Part shown: positions 33,071-42,074 of the stretch, piece after piece
Layout: every line of letters begins with the position of its first letter
Position numbering within the stretch: position 1 is the stretch's first letter
NCBI GenBank assembly: GCA_030374765.1
Contig: JARGXX010000121.1
Location: 62,001-126,000 of the forward strand
DNA: 64,000 nucleotides
Direction of reading: 5' to 3'
From: Agarophyton chilense
Lineage: Eukaryota; Rhodophyta; Florideophyceae; Gracilariales; Gracilariaceae
The notes under the pieces: generated by a model
What the model saw: the letters and a program-made list of their open reading frames with translations, nothing else
Told to the model about the DNA's origin: nothing
Databases searched by the model: none
Made by a program: the position numbers and the translations under genes

Positions 33071-33622
33071 CTCTTCTCGGAAAATGACAAAGACTATTTG
33101 TAAAAGTCGCCTCACGCGAGTGAAAACAGATGATCCATCGATTTTATATCCTTCTTTGCAAGATAAGGACTCGTTTGTCATCTGTCTCAAGTAGTGCAAG
33201 ACGGCTGCTTCCCTCTTTTATCGGAATTTGGTGAGCAATAGCGCAGGCGAAGTACCAACACGAGAAATTCTAAGCGGAGTTACGCCTATTAGGCTGAGAG
33301 CGTTGAAACATTCCTTGTATCGTACCAGATTGGAGTCCCGTATTCCAGCTCTAATACGGAAATAAAACGTTGAGCGCGAAAGCCTGATAATGCGAATCAT
33401 CATTCGAGAACTATGGAAATACGTACCATGAAAATCTGTGGGTAAATGAATGAAACCTGGTTCAAAGTACTCCCGCGCCAGTAAATTGATGGCATCAGAT
33501 TGCCAAAGCAGCTCTTCTGACGCGTATCCGCTTCTTGAAACCAACGTGCTTTGGTATGCTCTATCCCCACGCGGTTTAGCTGTGGGATCTACCTCGAATT
33601 CTAGAACGGCAAAAGTTGGGAT
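33071..33622 (-). pseudogene. 5' half of the host gene split by element A
   Basis: The minus strand is open from 33622 (after a stop at 33623-33625) to a TAA at 33218, then open again in the same frame to the LTR junction (VFTRVRRLLQIVFVIFREE). It contains REYFEPGFIHLPTDFHGTYF and NLVRYKECFNALSLIGVTPL. No initiator is evident. The stop at 33218 may be a mutation or lie in an unrecognised intron. It joins in phase with 6452-6025. The family is not recognised. Confidence 0.5.
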
Positions 33623-33689
33623 TTAAAGAATGATACGTATTAAGTTTCCCATGGTTTGCTGCGAATGTCTTTCGTGGAGAGTATTGAAG

Positions 33690-34545
33690 AGCAACGTCCT
33701 CCAGGGAGGTTTTTGGGGACTTAAGTTTTTTCCGGAGCCTCCGGCGTGCAACCTCGTTATGAGTAGGAGTAATCCATTTTCACAGCGATGTCCGGAACGC
33801 CGGTGATGCACCGGCGGGAACGGGTGCCATACGCGGGGCCGCAGCGCCCGCGCGACACGTGGCCGCCAGATTGGCCCCTTTGTTAGACGGACATTTAGCT
33901 ATTTAGGATAGACATTATTTATTCTATTCTACGGTGACTACAGTACTTAGGCCGCCAGCCTCGCGGCCGCCGCTCCAGTAAAGTCTCCCCAACAAGGGTG
34001 ATCTTGGTCTTCCAGATCTTGGATCTGGGTCGAACCGCCTGCGCGGATATACAACTCCTTACGGAGGGATTTCCCGTGGTGCACGGCTTCCCAACCCCCT
34101 TGGACGTTGAAGCAGCCTTCGTGTGTTGGGTATCTATTCCCACTTTCGTGGTTCCGCTCGTGTATACGGTTTGCTACACCCGGCAGTGCCGGCTATTCCC
34201 GAGTCCCCTCTTGCGACTCGTGGTCAACTTCGCCCTCTTGCCTCCGTTCCCGTTTTCATCCCCTTCATTGGGCAATTCTCGCTCTTGCGGCTCGCACTGA
34301 CAACTGTCGTGCTCGCCACTCTCGTGGGGTTTGCCTCCTCAGAGGATACGCAAGCACCGCTTCGGCGGATACTCTCGGCTTCTTTCAGCCTCCCTGCGCC
34401 CGTCGCGACGGTTCGGCTCCAGCTTACACCCGGCATTGCGCGCCGATCCCTGGGAGGGCTCTACCGCGCCGGTTACCTCGTGAGAGGAAGATCCGGACGT
34501 CTTCGTAGGTTTCCCCCCTTGGGGGCATTGTTCTACAGTTTCATA
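33690..34545. repeat. GC-rich block, unclassified
   Basis: A sharply GC-richer stretch within AT-rich host DNA, with inverted repeats such as CGCCGGT-GATGC-ACCGGCG (33801-33825 region) and a 150-codon open frame (34123-34575) of biased composition and no recognisable domain. It may be an old LTR or other repeat, or a decayed foreign insert. I cannot identify boundaries. Confidence 0.3.
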
Positions 34546-35080
34546 GCTTGTCAAACAATTGTTGAAATAATGTGACCCATAAATCTTTGTTTCATTTTAT
34601 TGTTTCGAATAACTGATGGAAAGATAATTGTTAGGAGTGCATGATAACTGATACGCCTAATACATAATGATTGTTTGAATTTTGTGTCACTAAAACCATA
34701 TGTTATTCTTAAAAAAATGCTTTTTGTCGATTTAGGTGCTCATGGCAATTGATCATTTCTTTTGGTGCGGCATTCGTCAGCGTCATGCCGTATGCTACGA
34801 GAATAATCTTTGTAGCTTCATCATATTCGATGTTGTCAAAGTCATCTTCAATGAGAGCATCGTCCAAAATCCTGGGTAGAAACAAGTCAGTGGTGGCACT
34901 GTCGGTTGAGATCGGGTGATGGATGTGGAAAAGGGCTTGGACCAGTGGAAGCATGATGGTCCTCTGTTGCCACTTGGGTCTTCGAAACGTGTTTATTCAC
35001 AGTAGCGATTGATTAAAAATTGTAAAGGAACACTTCATACACGAACATGAGCACGCTTATTAAGAACCCTCACAATAATA
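34546..35080. other. No clear gene
   Basis: AT-rich. A minus-strand frame at 34954-34709 (FLPRILDDALIEDDFDNIEY...) is acidic and protein-like, but only 81 codons long with no context. It might be a gene fragment. Confidence 0.3.
35077..35080. repeat. Target-site duplication of the copia element, left copy
   Basis: AATA directly precedes the left LTR, and AATA (42071-42074) directly follows the right LTR. It is short but positioned correctly. Confidence 0.5.
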
Positions 35081-35286
35081 TGGGAAGCAGTCGCACGCAG
35101 AGCGGGAGGGCTGTTGGTTTGGTGTCTAGTATGCACTCGAGATGCGTGGTGGAACCGAGGAAGGTGGAACGGGCACAAGGTGTCCACTCTTGCTCCTCCG
35201 TCCCCAGTATCTCGGGGTGGAACAAGAGTGAGGTTTAGTATACAGCGCCGGCGGCATTGTATCAGGTGGCAAACGTGTATTGCACA
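35081..35286 (-). repeat. Copia 3' LTR
   Basis: On the plus strand it starts TGGGAAGCAGTCGCACGCAG and ends GTGTATTGCACA, matching 41871-42070 with scattered differences. The adjoining bases read AAGGCGCGGGG on the minus strand, a plausible polypurine tract (35287-35297). Confidence 0.85.
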
Positions 35287-35587
35287 CCCCGCGCCTTGGC
35301 GCGATACAACAAAATTAGATTTCTTGGAGTGCGGTCAAATGCCCGGCAACTCGCTTTCTGACCCTAAACGTGATATTTCTTTCGCGCGTCTTCCCCACGG
35401 GCTGTGCGGGCCTTCTACGATTTGCGAAAACCCCTCTCTTTCTTCTCAACTTGCCACGCACGTGCCACTACGCCACATTTCGCGACGTCACTGCTTCCAT
35501 CACTCTGGGGAAAACCATTGACGCGGAAGTCGACTTGTCACCTCTCTTCGGACAGCGTGGACGACTTCTGTTCAGGTGATCTTCTCG
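35287..35587. other. Leader between copia 3' LTR and the opposite-strand ORF
   Basis: About 300 bp upstream of the H3-tail ORF. It is pyrimidine-rich on the plus strand (CTCTCTTTCTTCTCAAC near 35430). No clear TATA box or other element is seen. If the ORF is expressed, its promoter is here or in the LTR's antisense strand. Confidence 0.3.
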
Positions 35588-36938
35588 ATGGCTCGTACCA
35601 AGCAGACGGCTCGCAAAACTGTCGGCGGAAAAACCCCAAAGCGCCAACTTGCGGGCAAAGCGGCGAGAATTACGAGCGAAATATATCTTGACCAGAATTT
35701 AAGCAAGAATATCGTGAAACTTCTTTGTTCCAAACCGCAGCGTGGCGTGCAGAAAATCTACGCAATCAAATTCGAAGGTAGCAGCAACCTGGTGCGATTT
35801 AGCGAAAACGAAGCCATTATCTCGCTTGGGCGGAAGATAACGCATTTCCTTCGGCAATTTAGAGACACTTAGTTTGGGGAGTAGATGCTATTTCGATTCG
35901 GCCTTACAGAGGCCTTGAATGACGACGAAGATCCCAATATTGCTATTGGGTACAACGCTTGGATGATAGAGAAGGTGTGGTTGTCACGAGGAGGTCGGGG
36001 TGAGATCAAGGACCAATTCTATGCTTTGGAGCATGGCAAGAGCGTCGTGTGCCGCATAGATATGCAAACTTTCCGAATCGAGTACAGTCAGACAGTCGAA
36101 GGTGATGCAACGAGAAGTAGGGTGACATATGGTGGCGAAGGAGCAGAAGGAACCTTTCACTGGGGTGGGAAGGATCGGTACGAGGCGATCAAGAGCATCC
36201 TTGCTACTTGCAGCGCACGTCCAGGTCAAAGGCTCACCGTGTTTCAAACCCGAAGCGCGCTCGACGTCTTCTCGAATCCGAAGTTTCCATCTCCATCATT
36301 CTTCTGTGCAGCTCCGCTACGAGACATTTCTATGCCTTCAAACTTCCTTAAGTAATGCATTAGCGCTCACCATTGGGACCGAGAAGGCTGCAGAATGTTG
36401 GGCGTATCTCATCGATCAGGTCAGGAAGAACTCAGACGATAATGAGGTATATCTGAACGCCATTTCAGGTCTTGGGTTTGATGATGTTATTGAGATTGAG
36501 CATTGGAACCGGAAGGCGCAAAGGGAGGTTCGAGGGAAGTTTCGGGACCTCAAGGATATGCAGGGGTTTGTGAAGGAAAGGATCCGTGTTGTTAGCCTCG
36601 AGTATCTTCGTGATGGGACTGGACACTGAGAAGAAAACTTTGATTTGGATGACTTTCTAGATAGCGGAAAAGTCTTCCTTGCCTGTCTTCAGGCTATTGA
36701 CGGATACCTGCATGCAATTTGCATAGATGGGGAACGCAACGTGATAATTGATCCAGTGGAGAAGTATCACTTGGATCTCACGCAGTTTGCCCTGGAGTCC
36801 TGTATAGGATCCGACCGTTCTTTCAGTCACATTGCGGACTGTCGCGTAGTGCGCTTGCTTCCAGAGAAGAAGGGTGGGAAACGCACTCGCCGCGGGAATG
36901 AACGTCGTCACCAAGAAGGTTCTTCAAACAGTGTCTGA
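35588..36938 (+). pseudogene. Copia opposite-strand ORF beginning with a histone H3 tail mimic
   Basis: ATG 35588 begins MARTKQTARKTVGGKTPKRQ. Residues 1-26 align without gaps to the histone H3 tail: K4, R8, K9, K14, K23 and R26 are kept, S10 is T, R17/K18 are swapped to K/R, and K27 is I. No histone fold follows; the next 65 residues (including VKLLCSKPQRGVQKIYAIKF) are unrecognised. After two stops (35870-35884) the same frame continues to 36355 (GYNAWMIEKVWLSRGGRGEI), then shifts frame to 36629 and, past one stop, to 36938. The last part contains FLACLQAIDGYLHAICIDG and NVIIDPVEKY, and ends with a basic NLS-like KKGGKRTRRGNERR. It lies tail-to-tail with pol, 20 bp apart. Histone-tail mimicry is inferred from sequence only. 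Confidence 0.75.
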
Positions 36939-36958
36939 AATCTTTGCCATATTAGATC

Positions 36959-38404
36959 CTAAGCTTTAGGGTCCCATGCCCCATGACGGTGGTCGAGGGT
37001 AGATATGATACCTTGGCTGAGTATTCCTTGAACCATAGCTTGGTTTAATTGAGTAAATGAATGATGATTGCCTTTTGTTAACGCGTCGGCTAAGTTGAGG
37101 CTTCCCGCTATCCAACGCATGGAGGATATTTCTCCAGCTTCGAAGGAGTCACGGAGGCACGACACGGTGGGGCGCAATCGGTAGTCTCGGTATTCGTAAA
37201 GGGTAGTGATCGTTGAGTACAAACCAAATGAGTCGACGTAAAGGACGAGCGAACCGAGATCCGATACAAGAACTTCCATGCATTCCCTAAGTAGTATGGA
37301 TCTGTCTGCGGAATCTGCTGCCGCAAGAATTTCAGCACCAATTGAAATAAAGGATATGCGTCCTTGCTTCGCGCTATGCCAGTCGACGATGTGGTAGGGA
37401 ACGTTCTCACCTTGGGAGAAGGCGATGCCACTGATGTAGCCAGTTTGACCGTAGGATGATTTTCCAGTGCTGGCGTCAGAGAACGTCACTATGTGGCAAG
37501 CTTTCATGTGATACGATACCATCGCAGATCTCGGAGCCATGTACTTCACGACCGGACGTAGCTTAAAGACGAGGTTGAGGTTCTGGTTTGCCTGCAGAAG
37601 ATGCCTAACGCGCATCTCTGGGACCAGCTGCTGCATAAAGCTGGCAGCGTACGCGGCTTGACGCAGCACACCATGGCCAAGGGAGTTGAGATTTCCAGCA
37701 AGAGACTGGATTTCTCGGACTTCTTGTTGGGGGCATAGATCCTCGGACTGCTTCCTCATATCCCTCGAGATCGGAATGGGGGCGAGCTTTTCCATAAACT
37801 CTGCCATGGATATCTCGATCAAGAAGTCTTCATAATGCCGAATCCAAAGGCGGCTGAAGATAATCTCGTTCTCAAAGAGTGCTCTGCCAACCTTGAAGCG
37901 AACTGAGAGAGCCTTGGAGGATTTCTTCATCTCACTCTTTGATCCGGCAAGAAGAAGATCGTCCTCGAATTTGGCCAGGAGTAGAGATATACATGCATGG
38001 TCGTCCGACAATATGAACATCTGTAGCATACCAGGGACAGTAGGGAATCCGTAGTCGCACAACCATTCCTCGATGCATAGCTGCCAGAGACGACCGGACT
38101 GTACTAGGCTATAAGCTGGCTTGAGTAGCTTCCATAATTCGTCTACGAACTGTGTCCATCCCTTTGGAGGCCGCATGTATATATCTCGTTTGAGGTCGCC
38201 TGATTGCAGATACGCTCTAGAGATTTCAATGCTTCCAAGGGTGAGGTGTAGCAAAGTTGCGAGGGAAAGCAGAAGTCTGATGCAGGTGAATTGAGCCGTA
38301 GAGGAGTCAGATCGAATGTTGTCCTTTTGGGAATCCCAATTTCCATGAGGTACCAGACGGCACTTGAGCTTGAGCTTACCATTCTCTCCATCGAACTTCG
38401 TCAC
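36959..38404 (-). CDS. pol: Copia reverse transcriptase and RNase H
   Basis: An open frame of 481 codons. RT: KLKCRLVPHGNWDSQKDNIR, LHLTLGSIEISRAYLQSGDL (first catalytic residue region), RDIYMRPPKGW, and the catalytic loop LLLAKFEDDLLLAG, where copia normally has YVDD, so the paired aspartates remain in a changed context. RNase H: VTFSDASTGKS (first D), ISIGAEILAAADSADRSILL (E), VLYVDSFGLYS (D) and NLADALTKG at the end. Coding continues upstream past a short break at 38405-38467 in the same frame. Confidence 0.85.
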   Translation of the reverse strand: MTKFDGENGKLKLKCRLVPHGNWDSQKDNIRSDSSTAQFTCIRLLLSLATLLHLTLGSIEISRAYLQSGDLKRDIYMRPPKGWTQFVDELWKLLKPAYSLVQSGRLWQLCIEEWLCDYGFPTVPGMLQMFILSDDHACISLLLAKFEDDLLLAGSKSEMKKSSKALSVRFKVGRALFENEIIFSRLWIRHYEDFLIEISMAEFMEKLAPIPISRDMRKQSEDLCPQQEVREIQSLAGNLNSLGHGVLRQAAYAASFMQQLVPEMRVRHLLQANQNLNLVFKLRPVVKYMAPRSAMVSYHMKACHIVTFSDASTGKSSYGQTGYISGIAFSQGENVPYHIVDWHSAKQGRISFISIGAEILAAADSADRSILLRECMEVLVSDLGSLVLYVDSFGLYSTITTLYEYRDYRLRPTVSCLRDSFEAGEISSMRWIAGSLNLADALTKGNHHSFTQLNQAMVQGILSQGIISTLDHRHGAWDPKA

Positions 38405-39343
38405 GAAGAAGTGATGGGAGGATATGATATTTGTATTTCGCGGGAGTCGTTTGATGGAGATCGGCTTTTATGCCTCGGCTTCAGAGTAGTTTCTCTTCTC
38501 TGCTTCAATGGCCTTGTCGATTATCCATCGCGGGGCGAATTCTAGCTTAGCTTCTGTGGCTGGTTGGTCTCCAACGATCTTCTTGATCTGCTCGAGAATT
38601 CTTTGCTCCGAAGACAATAGATTTTCTCCCATTGCAGGGAACCTAAGCGAGGTGTCGCAAACATCTCTGCAGAGTTGAAGGTTCCCGATATCCATTGAGG
38701 GTGCGTTCACAGCCGCTGTGTCTTCCTTCGACGCGAAGAAGGATGAAGAGAACGGATGCAGAGACCCCAAGTTTGGTTCGTCCGATATGTTTGGGTCGAA
38801 ACTCAAAGGGTCCTTTATGTTCTGCACAGGGAAGTCTGTGATTTATTCATCTTGGAGGGGCGGAAGAGAAGAACGATCGGCCTTATTCCTTTCTTCAGGG
38901 ACTGGGATCGGTTCTTCTTGGGCGTTAGTGTCCGGGAAGGACGAATATCCAAGCTCCTGTTTGTCCAGTTCCTGTAGAAGGGATGAACGTGGGACTAACC
39001 TTATGTCCTTGTAGGCGATCTGATGCTTCGGTCCCTGGAGATTTTTGATCGGAGAGACCGATACTTTTTTGTCAGTAGCCGTGAACACGAATGCCTTGTA
39101 CCAGGCACAATGTTTTCTAACTCTCTTAAATAAATACACCAGAGTGGTTGGTGCCAGAAGGTGTTGTGATAAAGGATACGATGGCTTGGTACGAAGTAAG
39201 GTGTGTACGGCACGCCTGGAAACTTGTTCGTGGTAGGAAGAAAGGAGTTTCTCTGGTAGAATCTGCTTGGGTAACCCAGAAACAGAAGGAGTGTAGCCGT
39301 GAACAAGCTGGAAGCTGCTGACTGACTTGTTACCATACAGCAC
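38405..39343 (-). pseudogene. pol: Copia integrase C-terminal/RT linker
   Basis: Two open pieces in one frame (39343-38843, 38827-38468) separated by a stop. The first has the integrase C-terminal pattern SVSSFQLVHGYTPSVSGLPK and a GKR-like domain with TTLVYLFKRVRKHCAWYKAF. The second is the acidic linker before RT and ends IIDKAIEAEKRNYSEAEA. Confidence 0.7.
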
Positions 39344-39348
39344 ACTCT

Positions 39349-40344
39349 TCAGGAATGTGGCTTTGGAGAGGATCTAAAGTCCGTGAGATACACTTGACGA
39401 GTTTCCCTCAGATGAGGTTCGTCGGGAAGGAGCGTTTGGACAAATGTACGGATTGTCTTGTTGCTCGATTCAAGGCTTCCAGTTTTGTTGTGGCGTCGAG
39501 CAGGCGGTGGTTCGAATGAAATCTGATTCTCGGCACACAATCGCTGAATGGAGTCGTTATTGAACTCTGGGTCTTCCGATAATTTTGATGGAGGCCCAAA
39601 GACATCAAACCAATGAATGACAATCATGCGAGCGGTATCAGTCATATCCCTTGAAGTCATCAAGACAGTAACGGAGAGACCAGTTGATATATCCTTCATA
39701 TGCAGAATGGGGAGGTTTCCAAACTCGCGTATGAATAGGAAATCCACCTGAAGGTGCTCGTTGAACTCACCCAGTATCCTCTTGAGTGATATCGTTCGAG
39801 AGTGTAATGGCAGGCCAGACCTTTTACGTGAAGTGCAAGAATTGTAGGCCTGTTCGAACTGACCAGAAAGTGTTCGATTTAGTAACCCGCCTCGACTGCA
39901 AAGCTTTTTCATGTCCTTGGTGGAGAGGTGGGACTGATAGTGAAGCCTTGTGGCGAAGCGGCGGGCATGGGTCTGATCCATGCCGTCATTTCCAGAGAAT
40001 TCGGCGATCGGATTAGGATTCCTAGAGAGAAAGGAAGAATGAGAAGAGAAGAAGGATTTGAACGACTTCGTTATAGCAGGAACGACGAATAACTGTGTTC
40101 GGCGGTCCTTTTCCTCTCCTAGGACGAACGTTGACAGAATTGCGTCGTCTCGAGAGATTCCGACCGAAACGGGCACTACGAGCGTGTTGTCCGAACCCAT
40201 GAGGTCCAAACGTGACACTATGTCGTTCCCCATTAGCAGAGGACCGTCTCCTTCCGTAATGTAGAACTTTATGTCTACTACCACATCGTTGAGTCCTTTG
40301 ATCTTTACCAAATACGAGTTTCGGATTTGAACATTCTGGATCAA
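39349..40344 (-). CDS. pol: Copia protease end and integrase core
   Basis: 331 codons. The front is the C-terminal half of the aspartic protease (GDGPLLMGNDIVSRLDLMG). The pre-integrase zinc region contains RLHYQSHLSTKDMKKLC. The catalytic core shows HLQVDFLFIREFGNLPILHM (first D), KLSEDPEFNND (second D) and KTGSLESSNKTIRTF (E). The integrase lies before RT, the defining copia order. Confidence 0.8.
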   Translation of the reverse strand: MIQNVQIRNSYLVKIKGLNDVVVDIKFYITEGDGPLLMGNDIVSRLDLMGSDNTLVVPVSVGISRDDAILSTFVLGEEKDRRTQLFVVPAITKSFKSFFSSHSSFLSRNPNPIAEFSGNDGMDQTHARRFATRLHYQSHLSTKDMKKLCSRGGLLNRTLSGQFEQAYNSCTSRKRSGLPLHSRTISLKRILGEFNEHLQVDFLFIREFGNLPILHMKDISTGLSVTVLMTSRDMTDTARMIVIHWFDVFGPPSKLSEDPEFNNDSIQRLCAENQISFEPPPARRHNKTGSLESSNKTIRTFVQTLLPDEPHLRETRQVYLTDFRSSPKPHS

Positions 40345-41013
40345 AACCGTGATAAAAAGGGGTCACAGTCGAGGTCTTTAACGTGAAATTGGATGGCCAT
40401 TTCGATTGATAGTGCAGCGACAGATTCGATGCCCCCTACACTACGGGGACAACCAATGTCAATGATGGGGCTAAGATCTCTCGTACCACTAACCACATCA
40501 GAAGGCGCCCCAACCCTAGGCATGATTGCGCTTCGATGCGGCGGCGCCTGGCGTAAAATCTGCGTTAGATCCACGGCTCCGTTCTCTGGAGGCATCGTTC
40601 CTGGGATGTCTTCCTCCACGACGAGGAATTGTCTTCCTTCCGTCTAAATCGTTGCGTAGGCGTTCGAGCTTCTTCTTCTTTGTCAGAAATGAGGGACTTG
40701 GGCACAAGTCATTGCCGGCCATGTGCTCGATATCACCACAACCGAAACAGAAAGACGACTTCCACCTTTTCCAGCCTTAACATCGGTGCGTTTCCTCTTC
40801 CCCTTCCCGGTTTGAAAGACACGGTTGATGCATTTCCCTCCTTCCTATTTCCCAAGCGAGCTAGTACGCTCTGGTTGGATTGAAAAATCGCAAATAAAGC
40901 AGTTTGAACGTTTTGACCCACGATGTTTTCAAGGTCTTCCTTTGTATAGTGAGCAGCAGAGCTCGAAGGGGTAAAAGAAAGATTCCGTATGACTGCAACG
41001 GCGTCATCCAGGT
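40345..41013 (-). pseudogene. gag-pol: Copia zinc knuckle and protease start
   Basis: Read on the minus strand near 40765-40715: SFCFGCGDIEHMAGNDLC, a CCHC knuckle (C-x2-C-x4-H-x5-C). In 40619-40341 the protease motif is SPIIDIGCPRSVGG, with D-I-G instead of the usual D-[ST]-G. Frame changes separate these pieces from gag and integrase. Confidence 0.75.
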
Positions 41014-41760
41014 TTAGACGGCATCTGTGGGAGGGTTGAAGGAGCTTGTTGATAGAAGGAGTTGGGATGGTCTTTGGGTGAGTGTCTGTAAGATGTCCCT
41101 CGAACTCAACGACCGCTTCATAGATCCTTTTTTGGTTACCAAGAGCTTTTCCTTCGTCATATTGTGATTATCGCGCCTCGAAATCTTAAGTTGAGGCCTC
41201 GATAGCATTTTGCGGAGTTTTTTTACGGACTCTTGAAACTTCACAAGATTGATGTAGTTATGGGTATCTCCAGTATAATTTTCACTCCTGATGAGAGCTT
41301 CGGCGAGAGGGATGAGTTGTAGTTTGGCATTGGTCAACGTCTCCTCACTCAAATATGCATTGTGGAGTAGAATTATTGCCAGAACTTCTCCAACCTGAGA
41401 CGAGAGTGAGAGTCCACCGTGCATGAGATTATCGGCAGTCAAGCCGCGGAAACGTGATACTAGGCTAGGCTGAGGCTCATCCTTGCGTTGAAGGCAGTTT
41501 GTAATACTATTGAAGGAAGAAATCAAACGAGAAACAACAGATATTGCAGTGTCGACTGCGACAAGTTCAAGAATTTTGCATACCGCTTTTACGGGGGGTT
41601 TTTGCTTGTCATCAACGATTCCTTTTTCTTGGGCTTTGTCAACCACGGATTTCTGAGCACTAAGTAAAGATTTGTCGTACAGCTGTAGACCTAGAGTCGC
41701 AAAGATTGTTTGGTAACGACGATGGGTGCCCTTCTTGATAGCCGTAGAAATAGTATTCAC
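41014..41760 (-). CDS. gag: Copia gag
   Basis: A 248-codon open frame following the primer site. It is helical, basic and Ser/Thr-rich, with no strong motif but the size and position expected for copia gag. Includes CKILELVAVDTAISVVSRLI and VGEVLAIILLHNAYLSEETL. It would form the particle with the CCHC knuckle encoded downstream. Confidence 0.7.
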   Translation of the reverse strand: MNTISTAIKKGTHRRYQTIFATLGLQLYDKSLLSAQKSVVDKAQEKGIVDDKQKPPVKAVCKILELVAVDTAISVVSRLISSFNSITNCLQRKDEPQPSLVSRFRGLTADNLMHGGLSLSSQVGEVLAIILLHNAYLSEETLTNAKLQLIPLAEALIRSENYTGDTHNYINLVKFQESVKKLRKMLSRPQLKISRRDNHNMTKEKLLVTKKGSMKRSLSSRDILQTLTQRPSQLLLSTSSFNPPTDAV

Positions 41761-41854
41761 CCATTGACAAACGTTGCAGCGCCATTCTTATAGATCCTTG
41801 GTCGGATCAAACTTTGGCGGGTCTGTCGGATTGAAAAACATAACAGCTCCTGCC

Positions 41855-41869
41855 GCTGGGCCCATAACT
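41855..41869 (-). promoter_or_regulatory. Copia primer site: anticodon region of initiator tRNA-Met
   Basis: The plus strand GCTGGGCCCATAACT matches, except for the last base, the stem-loop around the CAU anticodon of eukaryotic initiator tRNA-Met; the element's sense strand is complementary. Priming from this internal cut is known for Drosophila copia and yeast Ty5. It lies one base from the LTR. Confidence 0.75.
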
Positions 41870-41870
41870 A

Positions 41871-42070
41871 TGGGAAGCATTCGCACGCAGAGCGGGAGGG
41901 CTGTTGATTTGGTGTCTAGTATGCACTCGCGCGGTGGAACAGAGAAGGTGGAACGGGCACAAGGTGTCCCCTCTTGCTCCTCCGTCCCCAGTGTCTCGGG
42001 GTGGAGCAAGAGTGAGGTTTAGTATGCAGCGCCGGCGGTATTGTGCCAGGTGGCAATCGTGTATTGCACA
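41871..42070 (-). repeat. Copia 5' LTR
   Basis: Starts TGGGAAGCATTCGCACGCAG and ends GTGTATTGCACA on the plus strand. It is 200 bp, about six bases shorter than the 3' copy because of small indels. Confidence 0.85.
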
Positions 42071-42074
42071 AATA

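Larger units (their letters stand above)
35081..42070 (-). mobile_element. Ty1/copia LTR retrotransposon
   Basis: A minus-oriented 7.0-kb element. LTRs at 35081-35286 and 41871-42070 (TG...CA on both strands), initiator-tRNA-Met half-site as primer, gag, CCHC, protease, integrase before reverse transcriptase (the copia order), RNase H, then an opposite-strand ORF and a purine-rich tract before the 3' LTR. Stops and frame changes are relatively few. Confidence 0.9.

Noticed and set aside
34123..34575. A 150-codon protein gene in the GC-rich block
   Set aside because: Composition-driven open frame with overlapping frames of similar length on both strands and no domain.
35588..35872. A host histone H3 gene
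   Set aside because: Identity stops after about 26 residues; the alpha-N helix and histone fold are absent, and the frame lies inside a copia element bounded by LTRs.
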